A DNA stretch of 38,435 bases. Source: CAZHJA01 sp964532865 (GTDB taxonomy: Bacteria > Patescibacteriota > Microgenomatia > UBA1406 > GWC2-37-13). The notes beneath the pieces were generated by a model. It saw nothing but the letters and a program-made list of their open reading frames with translations, had not been told where the DNA came from and did not search any database. The stretch covers positions 1-38,435 of the forward strand of contig CAZHJA010000002.1 in assembly GCA_964532865.1 (NCBI GenBank). The letters are read 5' to 3'. Of this stretch, positions 22,692 to 33,841 are shown piece after piece. Within the stretch, counting starts at the first letter, position 1. Every line of letters begins with the position of its first letter. Position numbers and translations under genes: made by a program.

Positions 22692-23261
22692 TTATTTTTT
22701 AATCTTTAAGGCTTGTTTAATTTTTTCTTCTATAGATAATTTTTTAGGAAGTTTTAAAAGTAATTGTTTTGCCTCATAAGACTTGTATCCTAAAGAAACA
22801 AGTGCCTCTAAAACAGTTTTATCATCATCAGAAAGATACATTCTTTCTAAAGTAAAGTCTGTTTCAATTTTTTGAGAAAGTTCTAATATAATTTTCATTG
22901 CTGTTTTTTTTCCAAGTCCTGGTACATTTGTAAAATAATCTACGTTGTTATTTTTTACTGCGTCAGTAAGGTCATCTGGTGTAGAAAACGAAATAATTGA
23001 ATAAGCTATTTTCGGACCTACTCCTGAAACAGAAAACAGCATTTTGAAAATAGAGTATTCTTTTCTATTTTCAAATCCAAAAAGAGTATGAGCGTCTTCT
23101 CGAACTTGAAGGTAAGTATATACTTCAATTTTTTTACCTTTGGTATATTTATTTAATATTTTAGGTGTAAGATATACTTCGTAATATATTCCTCCTGAAG
23201 TTTCTATAAGTCCAATATTTCCCTCTATTTCATGGATAATTCCTTTTATTTTTCCAATCAT
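22692..23261 (-). CDS. ruvA: RuvA, Holliday junction-binding subunit
   Basis: A 189-residue protein, normal length. The N-terminal OB fold starts MIGKIKGIIHEIEGN and continues to YTYLQVREDAHTLFGF (about 48-63). Tandem helix-hairpin-helix motifs follow: FSVSGVGPKIAYSII (about 76-90) and FTNVPGLGKKTAMKIILEL (about 110-128). The small C-terminal domain that touches RuvB spans about 143-189. A TATACT box ten bases before the ATG points to its own transcript, although ppsA-eno lies just upstream on the same strand. RuvA, RuvB and RuvC are all in the window but in three separate places. Confidence 0.96.
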   Translation of the reverse strand: MIGKIKGIIHEIEGNIGLIETSGGIYYEVYLTPKILNKYTKGKKIEVYTYLQVREDAHTLFGFENRKEYSIFKMLFSVSGVGPKIAYSIISFSTPDDLTDAVKNNNVDYFTNVPGLGKKTAMKIILELSQKIETDFTLERMYLSDDDKTVLEALVSLGYKSYEAKQLLLKLPKKLSIEEKIKQALKIKK

Positions 23262-23271
23262 ATACTTTACA

Positions 23272-23277
23272 AGTATA
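23272..23277 (-). promoter_or_regulatory. -10 box of ruvA
   Basis: TATACT on the minus strand, ten bases before the ATG; a TTAACT -35 candidate stands 16 bases upstream. Confidence 0.45.
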
Positions 23278-23305
23278 CTTGATAATTAAATGAAGTTAAG
23301 TTAAT

Positions 23306-24583
23306 TCACTTTTTATTTAATTCTTCACGTTCTATTTGCCAAAGTCTATTATATTTTGCAACTCTTTCTCCTCGTGAAGGAGCACCAAATTTAACAAAAT
23401 CTGATTGTACTGCTACTGCAAAATCAGCTATAAAAGAATCATTAGTTTCAGCAGATCTATGAGAAACAATATAATTAAAGTTGTTTTTTCTAGCTAAATC
23501 TACAACTTCAAGAGTTTCGCTTATGGTTCCTATTTGATTTGGTTTAATTAATACAGTAGTGCATGCTTTGTCCTTAATAGCAATTTCAACTCTAGACTTA
23601 TTTGTAGTTAATAAATCGTCACCTACCACATTTGTATTTTTAGATATTTCCCTGCTTAGTTTCTTCCAACTATCCCAATCATCTTCTTGAAATGGATCTT
23701 CTAAAACTAAAATAGCATATTTTTTAGTAATTTCAATAATGAAATCAAAATACTCATCAGTCTTTAGAGGCTTTGATTTATCTTTAATATGATATTTATT
23801 ATCGTCTTTATAAAAATGGGATGCCGCAATATCAAGACCTAAAAATATATCTACTCCTAGTTTTAAATTTCTATGATTTGCAGTTTCTACTAATACTTCT
23901 AAAGCATCAACATTAGTTGAAAAATTTGGTGCAAATCCACCTTCCTCTCCAACAGAAATATTAGCATTCCGATATTCCAAAACTCTTTTTAACTCATGAA
24001 AAAGCTCAACTCCATCCTCCAATGCTTTTGTAAAAGAAGATGATGAAGATGGAATAACTTGAAATTCCTGAAATTCTAATGTGTTATTTGCGTGCTTTCC
24101 ACCATTAATAACATTAAATATAGGTGTTGGAATTTTACTAATTGGAATTTCGCTATTAAACATCTTTTTATAAAACAAAGATATATATTTAAAGATTGGA
24201 ATATTTAACTCAAGTGCCGCTGCTTTTATAAATAGTTGCGAAATTGTAAGTATAGTATTTGCACCAAGTTTTGACTTATTTTTAGTTCCATCAGCTTTTA
24301 TTAACCATGCATCTATTTCCTGCTGTTTTTGAGGAGAAACACCAATAAGTTTTGGTGCAATAAGCTCATTTATATATGAAATAGCTTTTGTTACACCCAT
24401 TCCATCTAGTCTTTTTTTATCGTTATCCCTTAACTCTACAGCTTCACGCTTACCTATTGAAATACCACCTTGTATTGATGTAGTTACAGAATGTCCTGTA
24501 TCTAGGGTTAGTTTTCCTTCAATAGTTGGATATCCTCTTGAGTCAATTATTTCATAAGCTCTTATAGATTTAATTTTTACCAT
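23306..24583 (-). CDS. eno: enolase
   Basis: A 425-residue enolase interconverting 2-phosphoglycerate and phosphoenolpyruvate. Seen: EIIDSRGYPT (11-20), mobile loop with Ser42, NGGKHANN and FQEF (substrate His and Glu), the catalytic acid region GEEGGFAPN, metal ligands in GLDIAAS, LEDPFQEDDW and VGDDLLTTN, the catalytic Lys in LIKPNQIGT, and SHRSAETND. The mobile loop reads QGGISIG where most bacteria have PSGASTG; the metal-binding Ser is kept. The gene starts one base after the ppsA stop, so the two form an operon that covers pyruvate to 2-phosphoglycerate. Confidence 0.97.
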   Translation of the reverse strand: MVKIKSIRAYEIIDSRGYPTIEGKLTLDTGHSVTTSIQGGISIGKREAVELRDNDKKRLDGMGVTKAISYINELIAPKLIGVSPQKQQEIDAWLIKADGTKNKSKLGANTILTISQLFIKAAALELNIPIFKYISLFYKKMFNSEIPISKIPTPIFNVINGGKHANNTLEFQEFQVIPSSSSSFTKALEDGVELFHELKRVLEYRNANISVGEEGGFAPNFSTNVDALEVLVETANHRNLKLGVDIFLGLDIAASHFYKDDNKYHIKDKSKPLKTDEYFDFIIEITKKYAILVLEDPFQEDDWDSWKKLSREISKNTNVVGDDLLTTNKSRVEIAIKDKACTTVLIKPNQIGTISETLEVVDLARKNNFNYIVSHRSAETNDSFIADFAVAVQSDFVKFGAPSRGERVAKYNRLWQIEREELNKK

Positions 24584-24584
24584 A

Positions 24585-26930
24585 TTATTTTCTATTTAAT
24601 TTCTTTTCAATATTAAATATTAACTCTCTGGTTCTGTAAATTGCATCAGGATTTACAGATACGCTTGTAATTCCAGATTTTATTAATTTTTCAATAATAT
24701 CAGGATAATCTGATGCTGCCTGACCACATATTGAACAAGGTATATTATTATCATTAGAAACTTTTACAATATGTTCCAATACTCTTGTAATAAAAGGATT
24801 TCTTTCATCGTATATATTTGCTACAGCTTCATTATCTCTGTCTACTCCCAAAAGCATCATTGTTAAATCATTTGTTCCTATTGATACACCATCTATCCCC
24901 ACTTTAATAAAGTCTTCTAAATACAATGCGCTTGATGGAACTTCAACCATTATTAATAGCCTAAATCCAATTAAATCCAGCAAGCCTTTTTTTCTTACCA
25001 TTTCTTTAATTTTAATAATCTCCCATGGAACTCTAACAAAAGGTATCATAAGATGAAGATTTTGGTATCCATTGTCCCATATACTTTTTATCGCATCAAG
25101 CTCCATATTAAAAACTTCTGGATTGACAATATACCTTGACGCTCCTCTAAATCCAAGCATAGGATTTTCTTCTTTAGGTTCATATTTCTCTCCTCCTACT
25201 AAGTGTTTATATTCATTAGTTTTAAAATCTGTAGCACGGTATATAACAGGCCTTGGTGAAAAAGGTTTTACAAATTTCAATAAATTATGCTTTAATTGAT
25301 TAATAAAAACTTTTTCTTTCTTTTTTTTAATAAATACTTTAGGATGAATACCTATCCCAGCAATTATAAATTCAGCTCTAAGAAGACCAATACCATCACA
25401 ATCCATAGATGCAATTTTTGTGGCTTGATTAAAATCCGCTAAATTAACATAAACTTTAGTTAAAGTACTTAGTTTTCTATGTTTTTTTTCAACTTTGAGC
25501 TTTGTTTTTTCATTTGAATATACTTTTCCTTTAAAGATATCTCCTGTTTTTCCGTTAACTGAAATAACATTATTTGTTTTTATTAATTTAGTCGCATTTT
25601 CACATCCAACTACAGCAGGAATACCAAGTTCTCTTGACACAATTGCCGCATGTGATGTTCTTCCTCCCTTATCAGTTACAATAGCCACAGCTTTTTTCAT
25701 TGCAGGAACATAATCTGGGTTTGTTTGACGGGCGACTAATACATCTCCTTTTTGTATTTTATGAATCTCTTTTGGAGAAAAAATAACTTTTGCAGGGCCT
25801 ACAGCAACACCAGGAGATGCAGGAGCGCCTGTTACTAAAGGCTTATCTTCATCTCTTGTCTTGAGTCTGATTTTTTCTTTATCTTCTTCCCCTTGCTTTC
25901 CTATTGTAGTAATGGGTCTGGATTGAACTATAAATACCTGTTTTCCTTCAATAGCCCATTCTATATCTTGTGGAAAATAATAATGGCGTTCAATATCTTT
26001 AACTTGTATAGCAAGTTTTAAAATTTCCTGTTTATTTAGTTTTTCTTTTGATCCTTCGGATTTTTTAAGCTTAACTTCTTTATTTGAAATTCCAGATTTT
26101 ACTAATTTTATTTTTTGTGTTGCTGTTTCTCTTTTTAATAAAACAAAAGAGCGTTTATCAATTTCATAATGATCAGGAGTTACTTTACCTTGTACAATAT
26201 ATTCTCCTAATCCAAATATTGCCTCTATTACAATTTTTGTCTTATCATTTGTAACAGGATCAATACTAAACGCAACACCTGATTTATCAGACTCTATCAT
26301 TCTTTGTACAACTGCTGCTAGACCTACTTTAGAATGATCAAAGCCTTTTTCATTTCTGTAATAAATTGCACGCTCAGTAAAAAGAGATGCCCAGCATTCT
26401 TTTACTTTCTGTAAAAGATTTGCATCTCCTTTTACGTTTAAATACGACTCTTGTTGTCCTGCAAATGAAGCATCAGGAAGGTCTTCAGCTGTTGCAGAAG
26501 AACGAACCGCAACATATGGAGGCTTATATAAATGCTTAATTTTTCTTACACCTGATTTTATTAAAGAACCTTGGAAATGAAAATATTTGCCCTCTTTTTC
26601 CAAAAGATTATCATAGTAATCTATAATTTCATGGGATAATGATTTTGAAATTTCACAGGATAATATTAGCTTTTGAATATGAGTTGATGCTTCATGAAGT
26701 TCATGTGCGCTTTCATAGTTTAATATAGACAAAATCTCTTTTATTTTTGGAATAAGTTTCTCTTTTTTTACAAAATCAAAATATGCAGTAGACGTAACAA
26801 CAAAACCATATGGAATTGGGAAATTAGCATTGGTCATTTCTCCTAAATTTGCACCTTTCCCACCTACAAGTCCTACATCATGCTTGTCTATTTCTTCAAA
26901 CCAAACAATATTCTTAGACTTTTTATTCAT
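24585..26930 (-). CDS. ppsA: phosphoenolpyruvate synthase
   Basis: A 781-residue enzyme forming PEP, AMP and phosphate from pyruvate, ATP and water. Seen in order: N-terminal ATP-binding domain with VGGKGANLGEM and VRSSATAEDLPDASFAGQQE (RSSATAEDLP and SFAGQQESYLNV), the swivelling phosphohistidine domain GGRTSHAAIVSRELG with catalytic His at about 427, and the C-terminal TIM barrel with GFRGASRY and CSICGQAASD (catalytic Cys). Full length. The frame also has an ATG at 26939, but TATTAT at 26938-26943 covers it and lies seven bases before the ATG at 26930, which is chosen. First gene of the ppsA-eno operon; suggests PEP-directed gluconeogenesis or AMP-linked flux (inference). Confidence 0.96.
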   Translation of the reverse strand: MNKKSKNIVWFEEIDKHDVGLVGGKGANLGEMTNANFPIPYGFVVTSTAYFDFVKKEKLIPKIKEILSILNYESAHELHEASTHIQKLILSCEISKSLSHEIIDYYDNLLEKEGKYFHFQGSLIKSGVRKIKHLYKPPYVAVRSSATAEDLPDASFAGQQESYLNVKGDANLLQKVKECWASLFTERAIYYRNEKGFDHSKVGLAAVVQRMIESDKSGVAFSIDPVTNDKTKIVIEAIFGLGEYIVQGKVTPDHYEIDKRSFVLLKRETATQKIKLVKSGISNKEVKLKKSEGSKEKLNKQEILKLAIQVKDIERHYYFPQDIEWAIEGKQVFIVQSRPITTIGKQGEEDKEKIRLKTRDEDKPLVTGAPASPGVAVGPAKVIFSPKEIHKIQKGDVLVARQTNPDYVPAMKKAVAIVTDKGGRTSHAAIVSRELGIPAVVGCENATKLIKTNNVISVNGKTGDIFKGKVYSNEKTKLKVEKKHRKLSTLTKVYVNLADFNQATKIASMDCDGIGLLRAEFIIAGIGIHPKVFIKKKKEKVFINQLKHNLLKFVKPFSPRPVIYRATDFKTNEYKHLVGGEKYEPKEENPMLGFRGASRYIVNPEVFNMELDAIKSIWDNGYQNLHLMIPFVRVPWEIIKIKEMVRKKGLLDLIGFRLLIMVEVPSSALYLEDFIKVGIDGVSIGTNDLTMMLLGVDRDNEAVANIYDERNPFITRVLEHIVKVSNDNNIPCSICGQAASDYPDIIEKLIKSGITSVSVNPDAIYRTRELIFNIEKKLNRK

Positions 26931-26937
26931 AACTATC

Positions 26938-26943
26938 ATAATA
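26938..26943 (-). promoter_or_regulatory. -10 box of ppsA-eno
   Basis: TATTAT on the minus strand with a TTGATT -35 candidate 18 bases upstream; seven bases before the ATG at 26930. Confidence 0.5.
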
Positions 26944-27002
26944 CATTAAAATCAAACTTAAAATCAATAGCTTTTTAATGATTTTCAAATAATTTTTTAT
27001 GC

Positions 27003-27031
27003 TTGACATGAAATAATTACTTTGATATCAT
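27003..27031 (+). promoter_or_regulatory. promoter of the tRNA-Ala/23S rRNA unit
   Basis: TTGACA (27003-27008), 17-base spacer, TATCAT (27026-27031), preceded by TGA as in the extended -10 boxes elsewhere. This is the only strong promoter between ppsA and the rRNA, and it shows that the unit begins here without a 16S gene. Expected transcript start near 27038, with a leader of about 118 bases before tRNA-Ala. Confidence 0.75.
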
Positions 27032-27062
27032 TTAGTTTGAAAATGAAAACAAACAAATTATA

Positions 27063-27105
27063 AGGCATTATTGGAGAACTTAAATTCATACTCTCCTAAC
27101 AGCCT
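27063..27105 (+). other. stem-loop in the rRNA leader
   Basis: Nested pairing AGGC (27063-27066) with GCCT (27102-27105), and GGAGA (27073-27077) with TCTCC (27092-27096), separated by an internal loop. It sits in the leader between promoter and tRNA-Ala, where a 16S gene would normally be. May serve processing or antitermination. Confidence 0.45.
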
Positions 27106-27155
27106 ACATTAATTAAACCATAGATTTTAAATATTATTAAAATAGGGTGTTGTAT

Positions 27156-27229
27156 GGGGCTATAGCTCAATCGGCCAGAGCGTCTGATTTGCATTCAGAA
27201 GATTAGGGGTTCAAGTCCCCTTAGCTCCA
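27156..27229 (+). tRNA. tRNA-Ala(UGC)
   Basis: A 74-base cloverleaf: acceptor GGGGCTA/TAGCTCC with the G3-U70 pair that defines tRNA-Ala, anticodon TGC in loop TTTGCAT, T loop TTCAAGT, discriminator A. It is followed by CCG, so CCA is not encoded. Its place before 23S matches the usual 16S-23S spacer tRNA, although 16S is missing. Confidence 0.96.
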
Positions 27230-27273
27230 CCGCACATTGACAATTAGAGTGAAGTAAGTAGGAATTAATTAAC

Positions 27274-30173
<2,900 letters not shown>

Positions 30174-30280
30174 GTTTTTTAGACTTATTTTACTAAGTAT
30201 TATTTATACATTAATACTGAAATAATATTAAAAGTACAATCTTCGATAATTAGATATCGTAATAATTTAATTTCTAACTG

Positions 30281-30286
30281 TATAAT
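30281..30286 (+). promoter_or_regulatory. -10 box of ruvC
   Basis: TATAAT eleven bases before the ruvC ATG; expected leader of about five bases. Confidence 0.5.
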
Positions 30287-30297
30287 ATATTTTATAT

Positions 30298-30789
30298 ATG
30301 CTAATTTTATCTATTGATTCTGGAATTGAAAAAAATGGATATGCTATCTTTGAAAAAAAGGGCAATAAACAAAAATATATTAAGTCAGGTTTAATAACTA
30401 CTTCAAAATATGACTCTACTGAAAAAAGAATATTAGAGATATATAAAGCTTTTAATAATCTTTTTAAAAAATTTAAAATTAAAATAATAATTATTGAACA
30501 ATTATTTTTTTTTAAAAATCAAAAGTCTGTAATAAAAGTTAGTCAAGCTCAAGGAGTAATATTACTTATTGCAGCTCAACAAAAAGTTGATATAGTTTTT
30601 TTAACTCCTTTACAAATAAAACAGTCAATTACAGGATATGGTCAAGCTGATAAAAAATCTATACAGAAAATGCTTAATATTATCTTAAAATTAAAAAAAC
30701 CCTTAAAACAGGATGATGAAGCAGATGCTATTGCCTGTGGGCTTGCATATTGCTATCAAAACACTAAATTAATTAGCTCCAATTCTTAA
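30298..30789 (+). CDS. ruvC: RuvC, Holliday junction resolvase
   Basis: A 163-residue RNase H-fold nuclease that cuts Holliday junctions after RuvAB branch migration. All four acidic active-site residues are present: Asp7 in LSIDSG, Glu67 in IIIIEQLFF, and Asp140 and Asp143 in DDEADAIACGLAY. The KVSQAQGVILL helix is also typical. Normal length; Lys-rich. Near-leaderless start. Its last 21 bases overlap the opposed PfkB-family gene. Confidence 0.95.
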   Translation: MLILSIDSGIEKNGYAIFEKKGNKQKYIKSGLITTSKYDSTEKRILEIYKAFNNLFKKFKIKIIIIEQLFFFKNQKSVIKVSQAQGVILLIAAQQKVDIVFLTPLQIKQSITGYGQADKKSIQKMLNIILKLKKPLKQDDEADAIACGLAYCYQNTKLISSNS

Positions 30790-31680
30790 AAGAATCTTAG
30801 ACGCATATCTTGAGCCTTTTTCCATTGAAGCTTGAATGTCTTTAGTTTGTAAATAATGTGCAATAAATGCAGAAGTATAAGCGTCTCCTGCTCCTGTAGT
30901 GTCAATAATATTCTCTACCTTTAAAGCTTTTTGATAATATCTTTTATTATCAAATGCATAGCTTCCTTTTTTTCCATCAGTAATAATTAATATCTTATCT
31001 TTTAGGAATCTATATTTATTAATTTTCTTTTTAAAATCAATATCTTCATACTTTTTTTTAACAAGCTCTGAAAATTCATGTGCATTAAGAATTAAAATAT
31101 TAATTTTATTTAAAAAAGGTTCAAGCTGCTTAATTTCTCTTCTACAGTCTTTAACACCTAAATTAACAATAGTTAAAATATTGTTTGTTCTCAGATATGA
31201 AAGAACCTGTGTTCTTTCGCTTAATAAAACATCTGGAAGATTACCTAGATAAACTGCCTTTGTATCAAGTAAGTTGTTCATTATCTTATTGCTTGCAAAT
31301 AAATGTTGTCTAGGGGTTTCATAGTTGATAATTGACCTATCTCCTTTTTGACCTAAAAGAATTGATGAAATTGCTGTATATTCTTTTTTTCTTTGTAATA
31401 ATTCTGTTGAGACTTTTTCTTTTTTTAATTTTTGAATAATTATGTTTTTAAAGGGATTATCTCCAATTTTAGCAATAACTGCAGTTTTTAAACCATTTCT
31501 TCTTGCTCCAATAGCTACATTTGCACCTCCTCCACCTAAACTTTCATGAAAATATTGTGTTACATATTTTCCACCCAAAGCAAGCTGAAAGCGTTTATCT
31601 TTTTGAGTTAGAGAATCTCCTTTAAAAAAAAGATCAATAGTTATATTACCAATGCTTATTAAATCAAGCATATTTTTCAT
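30769..31680 (-). CDS. PfkB-family sugar kinase
   Basis: A 303-residue ribokinase-superfamily enzyme that phosphorylates a sugar or nucleoside with ATP. Seen: the N-terminal signature LGGGGANVAIGARRNGL (about 47-64) and the C-terminal signature DTTGAGDAYTSAFIAHYL (about 262-279), whose GAGD holds the anion hole and catalytic Asp. ILILNAHEFSEL and LIITDGKKGSYAF are also typical. Substrate cannot be fixed: ribokinase, adenosine kinase-like, fructokinase and ADP-glucokinase-like members all look like this. Start at 31680, with a second ATG at 31671. Divergent from holA; overlaps the ruvC end. Confidence 0.9.
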   Translation of the reverse strand: MKNMLDLISIGNITIDLFFKGDSLTQKDKRFQLALGGKYVTQYFHESLGGGGANVAIGARRNGLKTAVIAKIGDNPFKNIIIQKLKKEKVSTELLQRKKEYTAISSILLGQKGDRSIINYETPRQHLFASNKIMNNLLDTKAVYLGNLPDVLLSERTQVLSYLRTNNILTIVNLGVKDCRREIKQLEPFLNKINILILNAHEFSELVKKKYEDIDFKKKINKYRFLKDKILIITDGKKGSYAFDNKRYYQKALKVENIIDTTGAGDAYTSAFIAHYLQTKDIQASMEKGSRYASKILLRIGAN

Positions 31681-31699
31681 TATATCAAAAAAAATTGTA

Positions 31700-31705
31700 T
31701 ATAAT
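31700..31705 (+). promoter_or_regulatory. -10 box of holA
   Basis: TATAAT seven bases before the ATG at 31713; it lies inside the longer TTG-initiated reading and so decides the start. Confidence 0.5.
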
Positions 31706-31712
31706 TTATAAT

Positions 31713-32402
31713 ATGCTTACTATTATATGTGGAGAAGACGTAATTTCTTCAAGAAATTATTATTCCTATCTTTTAGAAAGCTATAAAAAAAAACAATATT
31801 CCATTGAGTTTGTACAGGCAAATGATCTTTCTAACATTACTAAATGGATGGGGGAGTCAGCTTCTCTTTTTTCAGTAAAAAGTATATTTTTTACTGAAAA
31901 CTTAAGCAAAAAAATACAAAGAAAGGGCGCTGGCGAAATCTCCAAAACTATTAATAAAATAATTTCTATGAAAGATGTAGAAGTTATATCTTGGGAACAG
32001 GAAAAGCAAAAAAGAGAACTTAAAATCTCTGATAAGGCAAAAATTAAAGAATTTAAGCCTGATAAAACAATATTTAAGTTTTTAGATACATGTTATAAAG
32101 GAAATATTAAAGGCTTTTTACATACTTTAAATAATCTTCCAAAAACAACAGATGATATTTTTGTGTTTATCATGCTTATAAGGCATATTCGAAACTTGCT
32201 TTTAATAAAATATGAAATTATTCCAAAAAAAATTCAAAAATGGCAATTATGGAAATTAGAATCTCAAGCAAAACTTTGGAAAAAAAAGAATTTAGAAGAA
32301 TTTTATCATGGGCTTCATAAAATAGACATAGCTTTAAAAACTAGCAAAAACCCATATTCAGTTAAAAAATCTCTTGACATATTAGCCTGTTATTTCTTAT
32401 GA
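31713..32402 (+). CDS. holA: DNA polymerase III delta subunit-like protein
   Basis: A 229-residue protein started at the ATG at 31713. It shows the outline of the clamp-loader delta subunit: MLTIICGEDVISSRNYY (degenerate nucleotide-binding start), EFVQANDLSNITKWMGESASLFSVKSIFF (split as DLSNITKWM and SLFSVKSIFF) typical of the region where delta reports on a 'loaded' strand, then the helical collar domain with IRHIRNLLLIK (about 160-170) and a KNPYSVKKSLDIL end. The usual length is about 330-345, so this is a short form, probably missing part of the middle. Its TGA overlaps the ATG of the phosphohexomutase gene (ATGA). Assignment is by pattern. Confidence 0.7.
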   Translation: MLTIICGEDVISSRNYYSYLLESYKKKQYSIEFVQANDLSNITKWMGESASLFSVKSIFFTENLSKKIQRKGAGEISKTINKIISMKDVEVISWEQEKQKRELKISDKAKIKEFKPDKTIFKFLDTCYKGNIKGFLHTLNNLPKTTDDIFVFIMLIRHIRNLLLIKYEIIPKKIQKWQLWKLESQAKLWKKKNLEEFYHGLHKIDIALKTSKNPYSVKKSLDILACYFL

Positions 32403-33826
32403 TATATAAACTTATGCAAATACCTGACCATGTATTTAGAGGATATGATTTAAGAGGCGTAGTTGGTCCAGATCTCGATGAAGAAAGAATGGAGATTCTT
32501 GGGAAAGCCTATGCTACTTGGCTTATAAAAAGAAGAGTTTATGATTGTGTTGTAGGTTATGACTCAAGACTTTCAAGTCCATCTTTTAGCGTATCTTTAA
32601 TTAAGGGCTTAACAGATCTGGGAATTACAGTATATGACATTGGGTTAACTTTATCGCAAATCTGTTATTTTGCTCAATATTGCTTTAAAACAAGGGGGAT
32701 GGCAATGATAACTGCATCACATAATCCAAAAGAATATAATGGCTTAAAGCTTGCAACAGGATTTTCAAGTACTATGATGACCGAAGAAATAATTGAATTT
32801 AGGGAGCTTGTTAAATCTAATAAATTTACAACTTATTTACCAAAAGGCAAGCATATTAAATATGATATTTTTCCTGAATATAAAAAAGATATTTTAAAAA
32901 AAGCAGGAGAGGCAAGTGGCTTTAAAGTAGTAGTTGATTCATGTGCTGCAACAACAGGATTATTTTTACCAATTATTTTAAAAGAGGCAGGATGTACTGT
33001 TATTGAACAAAATACTAAACTTGATGGTAGTTTTCCTGTAGGCGTTGCTGATCCTACTGAAAAGCAGGTTCAGGAAAGAGTTGCAAAACGAGTATTAAAA
33101 GAAAATGCAGACATTGGATTTTCATATGATGGAGATGGAGACAGAATAGGTGTTGTTGATGAAAAAGGAGGACTTATATGGAATGATACATTAACTTCAC
33201 TTTTTGCAAAAGATATCCTTGACTTTCTTCCTGGCGCAAAAATCGTATACAATACTCTTTGTTCAAAACAAGTTGATGAAGTAATAAAACTTTCAAAAGG
33301 AATACCAATTATGTGGAAAACAGGGCACTCATTTATTAAAGCAAAAGTACAAGAAGAAAGAGCAATATTTGGAGGAGAATTAAGCGGACACTTTTTCTTT
33401 GTAGATAATTTCTATGGACATGATGATGGAGCAATATCAACATTAAGACTCTTAAATTATTTAAAAAGAATAAATAAAACATTAAGTCAGGCGGTAAATG
33501 AACTTCCACAGTATATTTCAAGTCCAGAAATTAAAATTGGCTGTCCAGATTCTGTTAAATTTCAGGTTGTAAGTAAAAATATTGGAGATGAAATTAAAAA
33601 ACTATATCCTAATGCAAAATATATTGAAATTGACGGAGTTCGAATGGATACAGAACAACAAATGCTTATTATCCGAGCTTCTCAAAATGGGCCATATATT
33701 ACAATAAAATTTGAGGGAAAGACTCAAAAGCAATATGATATATTAAAGAAACAGGTAAATGAAATACTTCATAAATTTAAAGAAATAGACTTTTCTGAAG
33801 GCGTTAATATAGATTCATTAAAATAA
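32399..33826 (+). CDS. phosphomannomutase/phosphoglucomutase
   Basis: A 475-residue alpha-D-phosphohexomutase moving phosphate between C1 and C6 of glucose or mannose. Seen: FRGYDLRGVVG at the N-terminus, the phosphoserine loop ITASHNPKEYNGLK with Ser107, the Mg loop SYDGDGDRIG (Asp244, 246, 248), the sugar-binding GGELSGHFFF (about 324-333), and a C-terminal phosphate-binding RASQNGPYITIKFEG. Likely feeds sugar nucleotides for glycans. Start at 32399 overlaps holA by four bases; an internal ATG at codon 6 is possible. Confidence 0.94.
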   Translation: MIYKLMQIPDHVFRGYDLRGVVGPDLDEERMEILGKAYATWLIKRRVYDCVVGYDSRLSSPSFSVSLIKGLTDLGITVYDIGLTLSQICYFAQYCFKTRGMAMITASHNPKEYNGLKLATGFSSTMMTEEIIEFRELVKSNKFTTYLPKGKHIKYDIFPEYKKDILKKAGEASGFKVVVDSCAATTGLFLPIILKEAGCTVIEQNTKLDGSFPVGVADPTEKQVQERVAKRVLKENADIGFSYDGDGDRIGVVDEKGGLIWNDTLTSLFAKDILDFLPGAKIVYNTLCSKQVDEVIKLSKGIPIMWKTGHSFIKAKVQEERAIFGGELSGHFFFVDNFYGHDDGAISTLRLLNYLKRINKTLSQAVNELPQYISSPEIKIGCPDSVKFQVVSKNIGDEIKKLYPNAKYIEIDGVRMDTEQQMLIIRASQNGPYITIKFEGKTQKQYDILKKQVNEILHKFKEIDFSEGVNIDSLK

Positions 33827-33828
33827 GT

Positions 33829-33834
33829 TATAAT
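33829..33834 (+). promoter_or_regulatory. -10 box of the large membrane protein gene
   Basis: TATAAT seven bases before the ATG at 33842. Confidence 0.5.
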
Positions 33835-33841
33835 ATTGTAC

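Noticed and set aside
24420..24480. Enolase with a damaged mobile loop (QGGISIG instead of PSGASTG)
   Set aside because: An ungapped alignment keeps the metal-binding Ser42 and all other catalytic residues, so the enzyme should be active; the loop is only divergent.
30196..30218. Inverted repeat AGTATTA/TAATACT after the 23S gene as a terminator
   Set aside because: All-weak stem with no T run after it; the T run at 30175-30180 comes before it.
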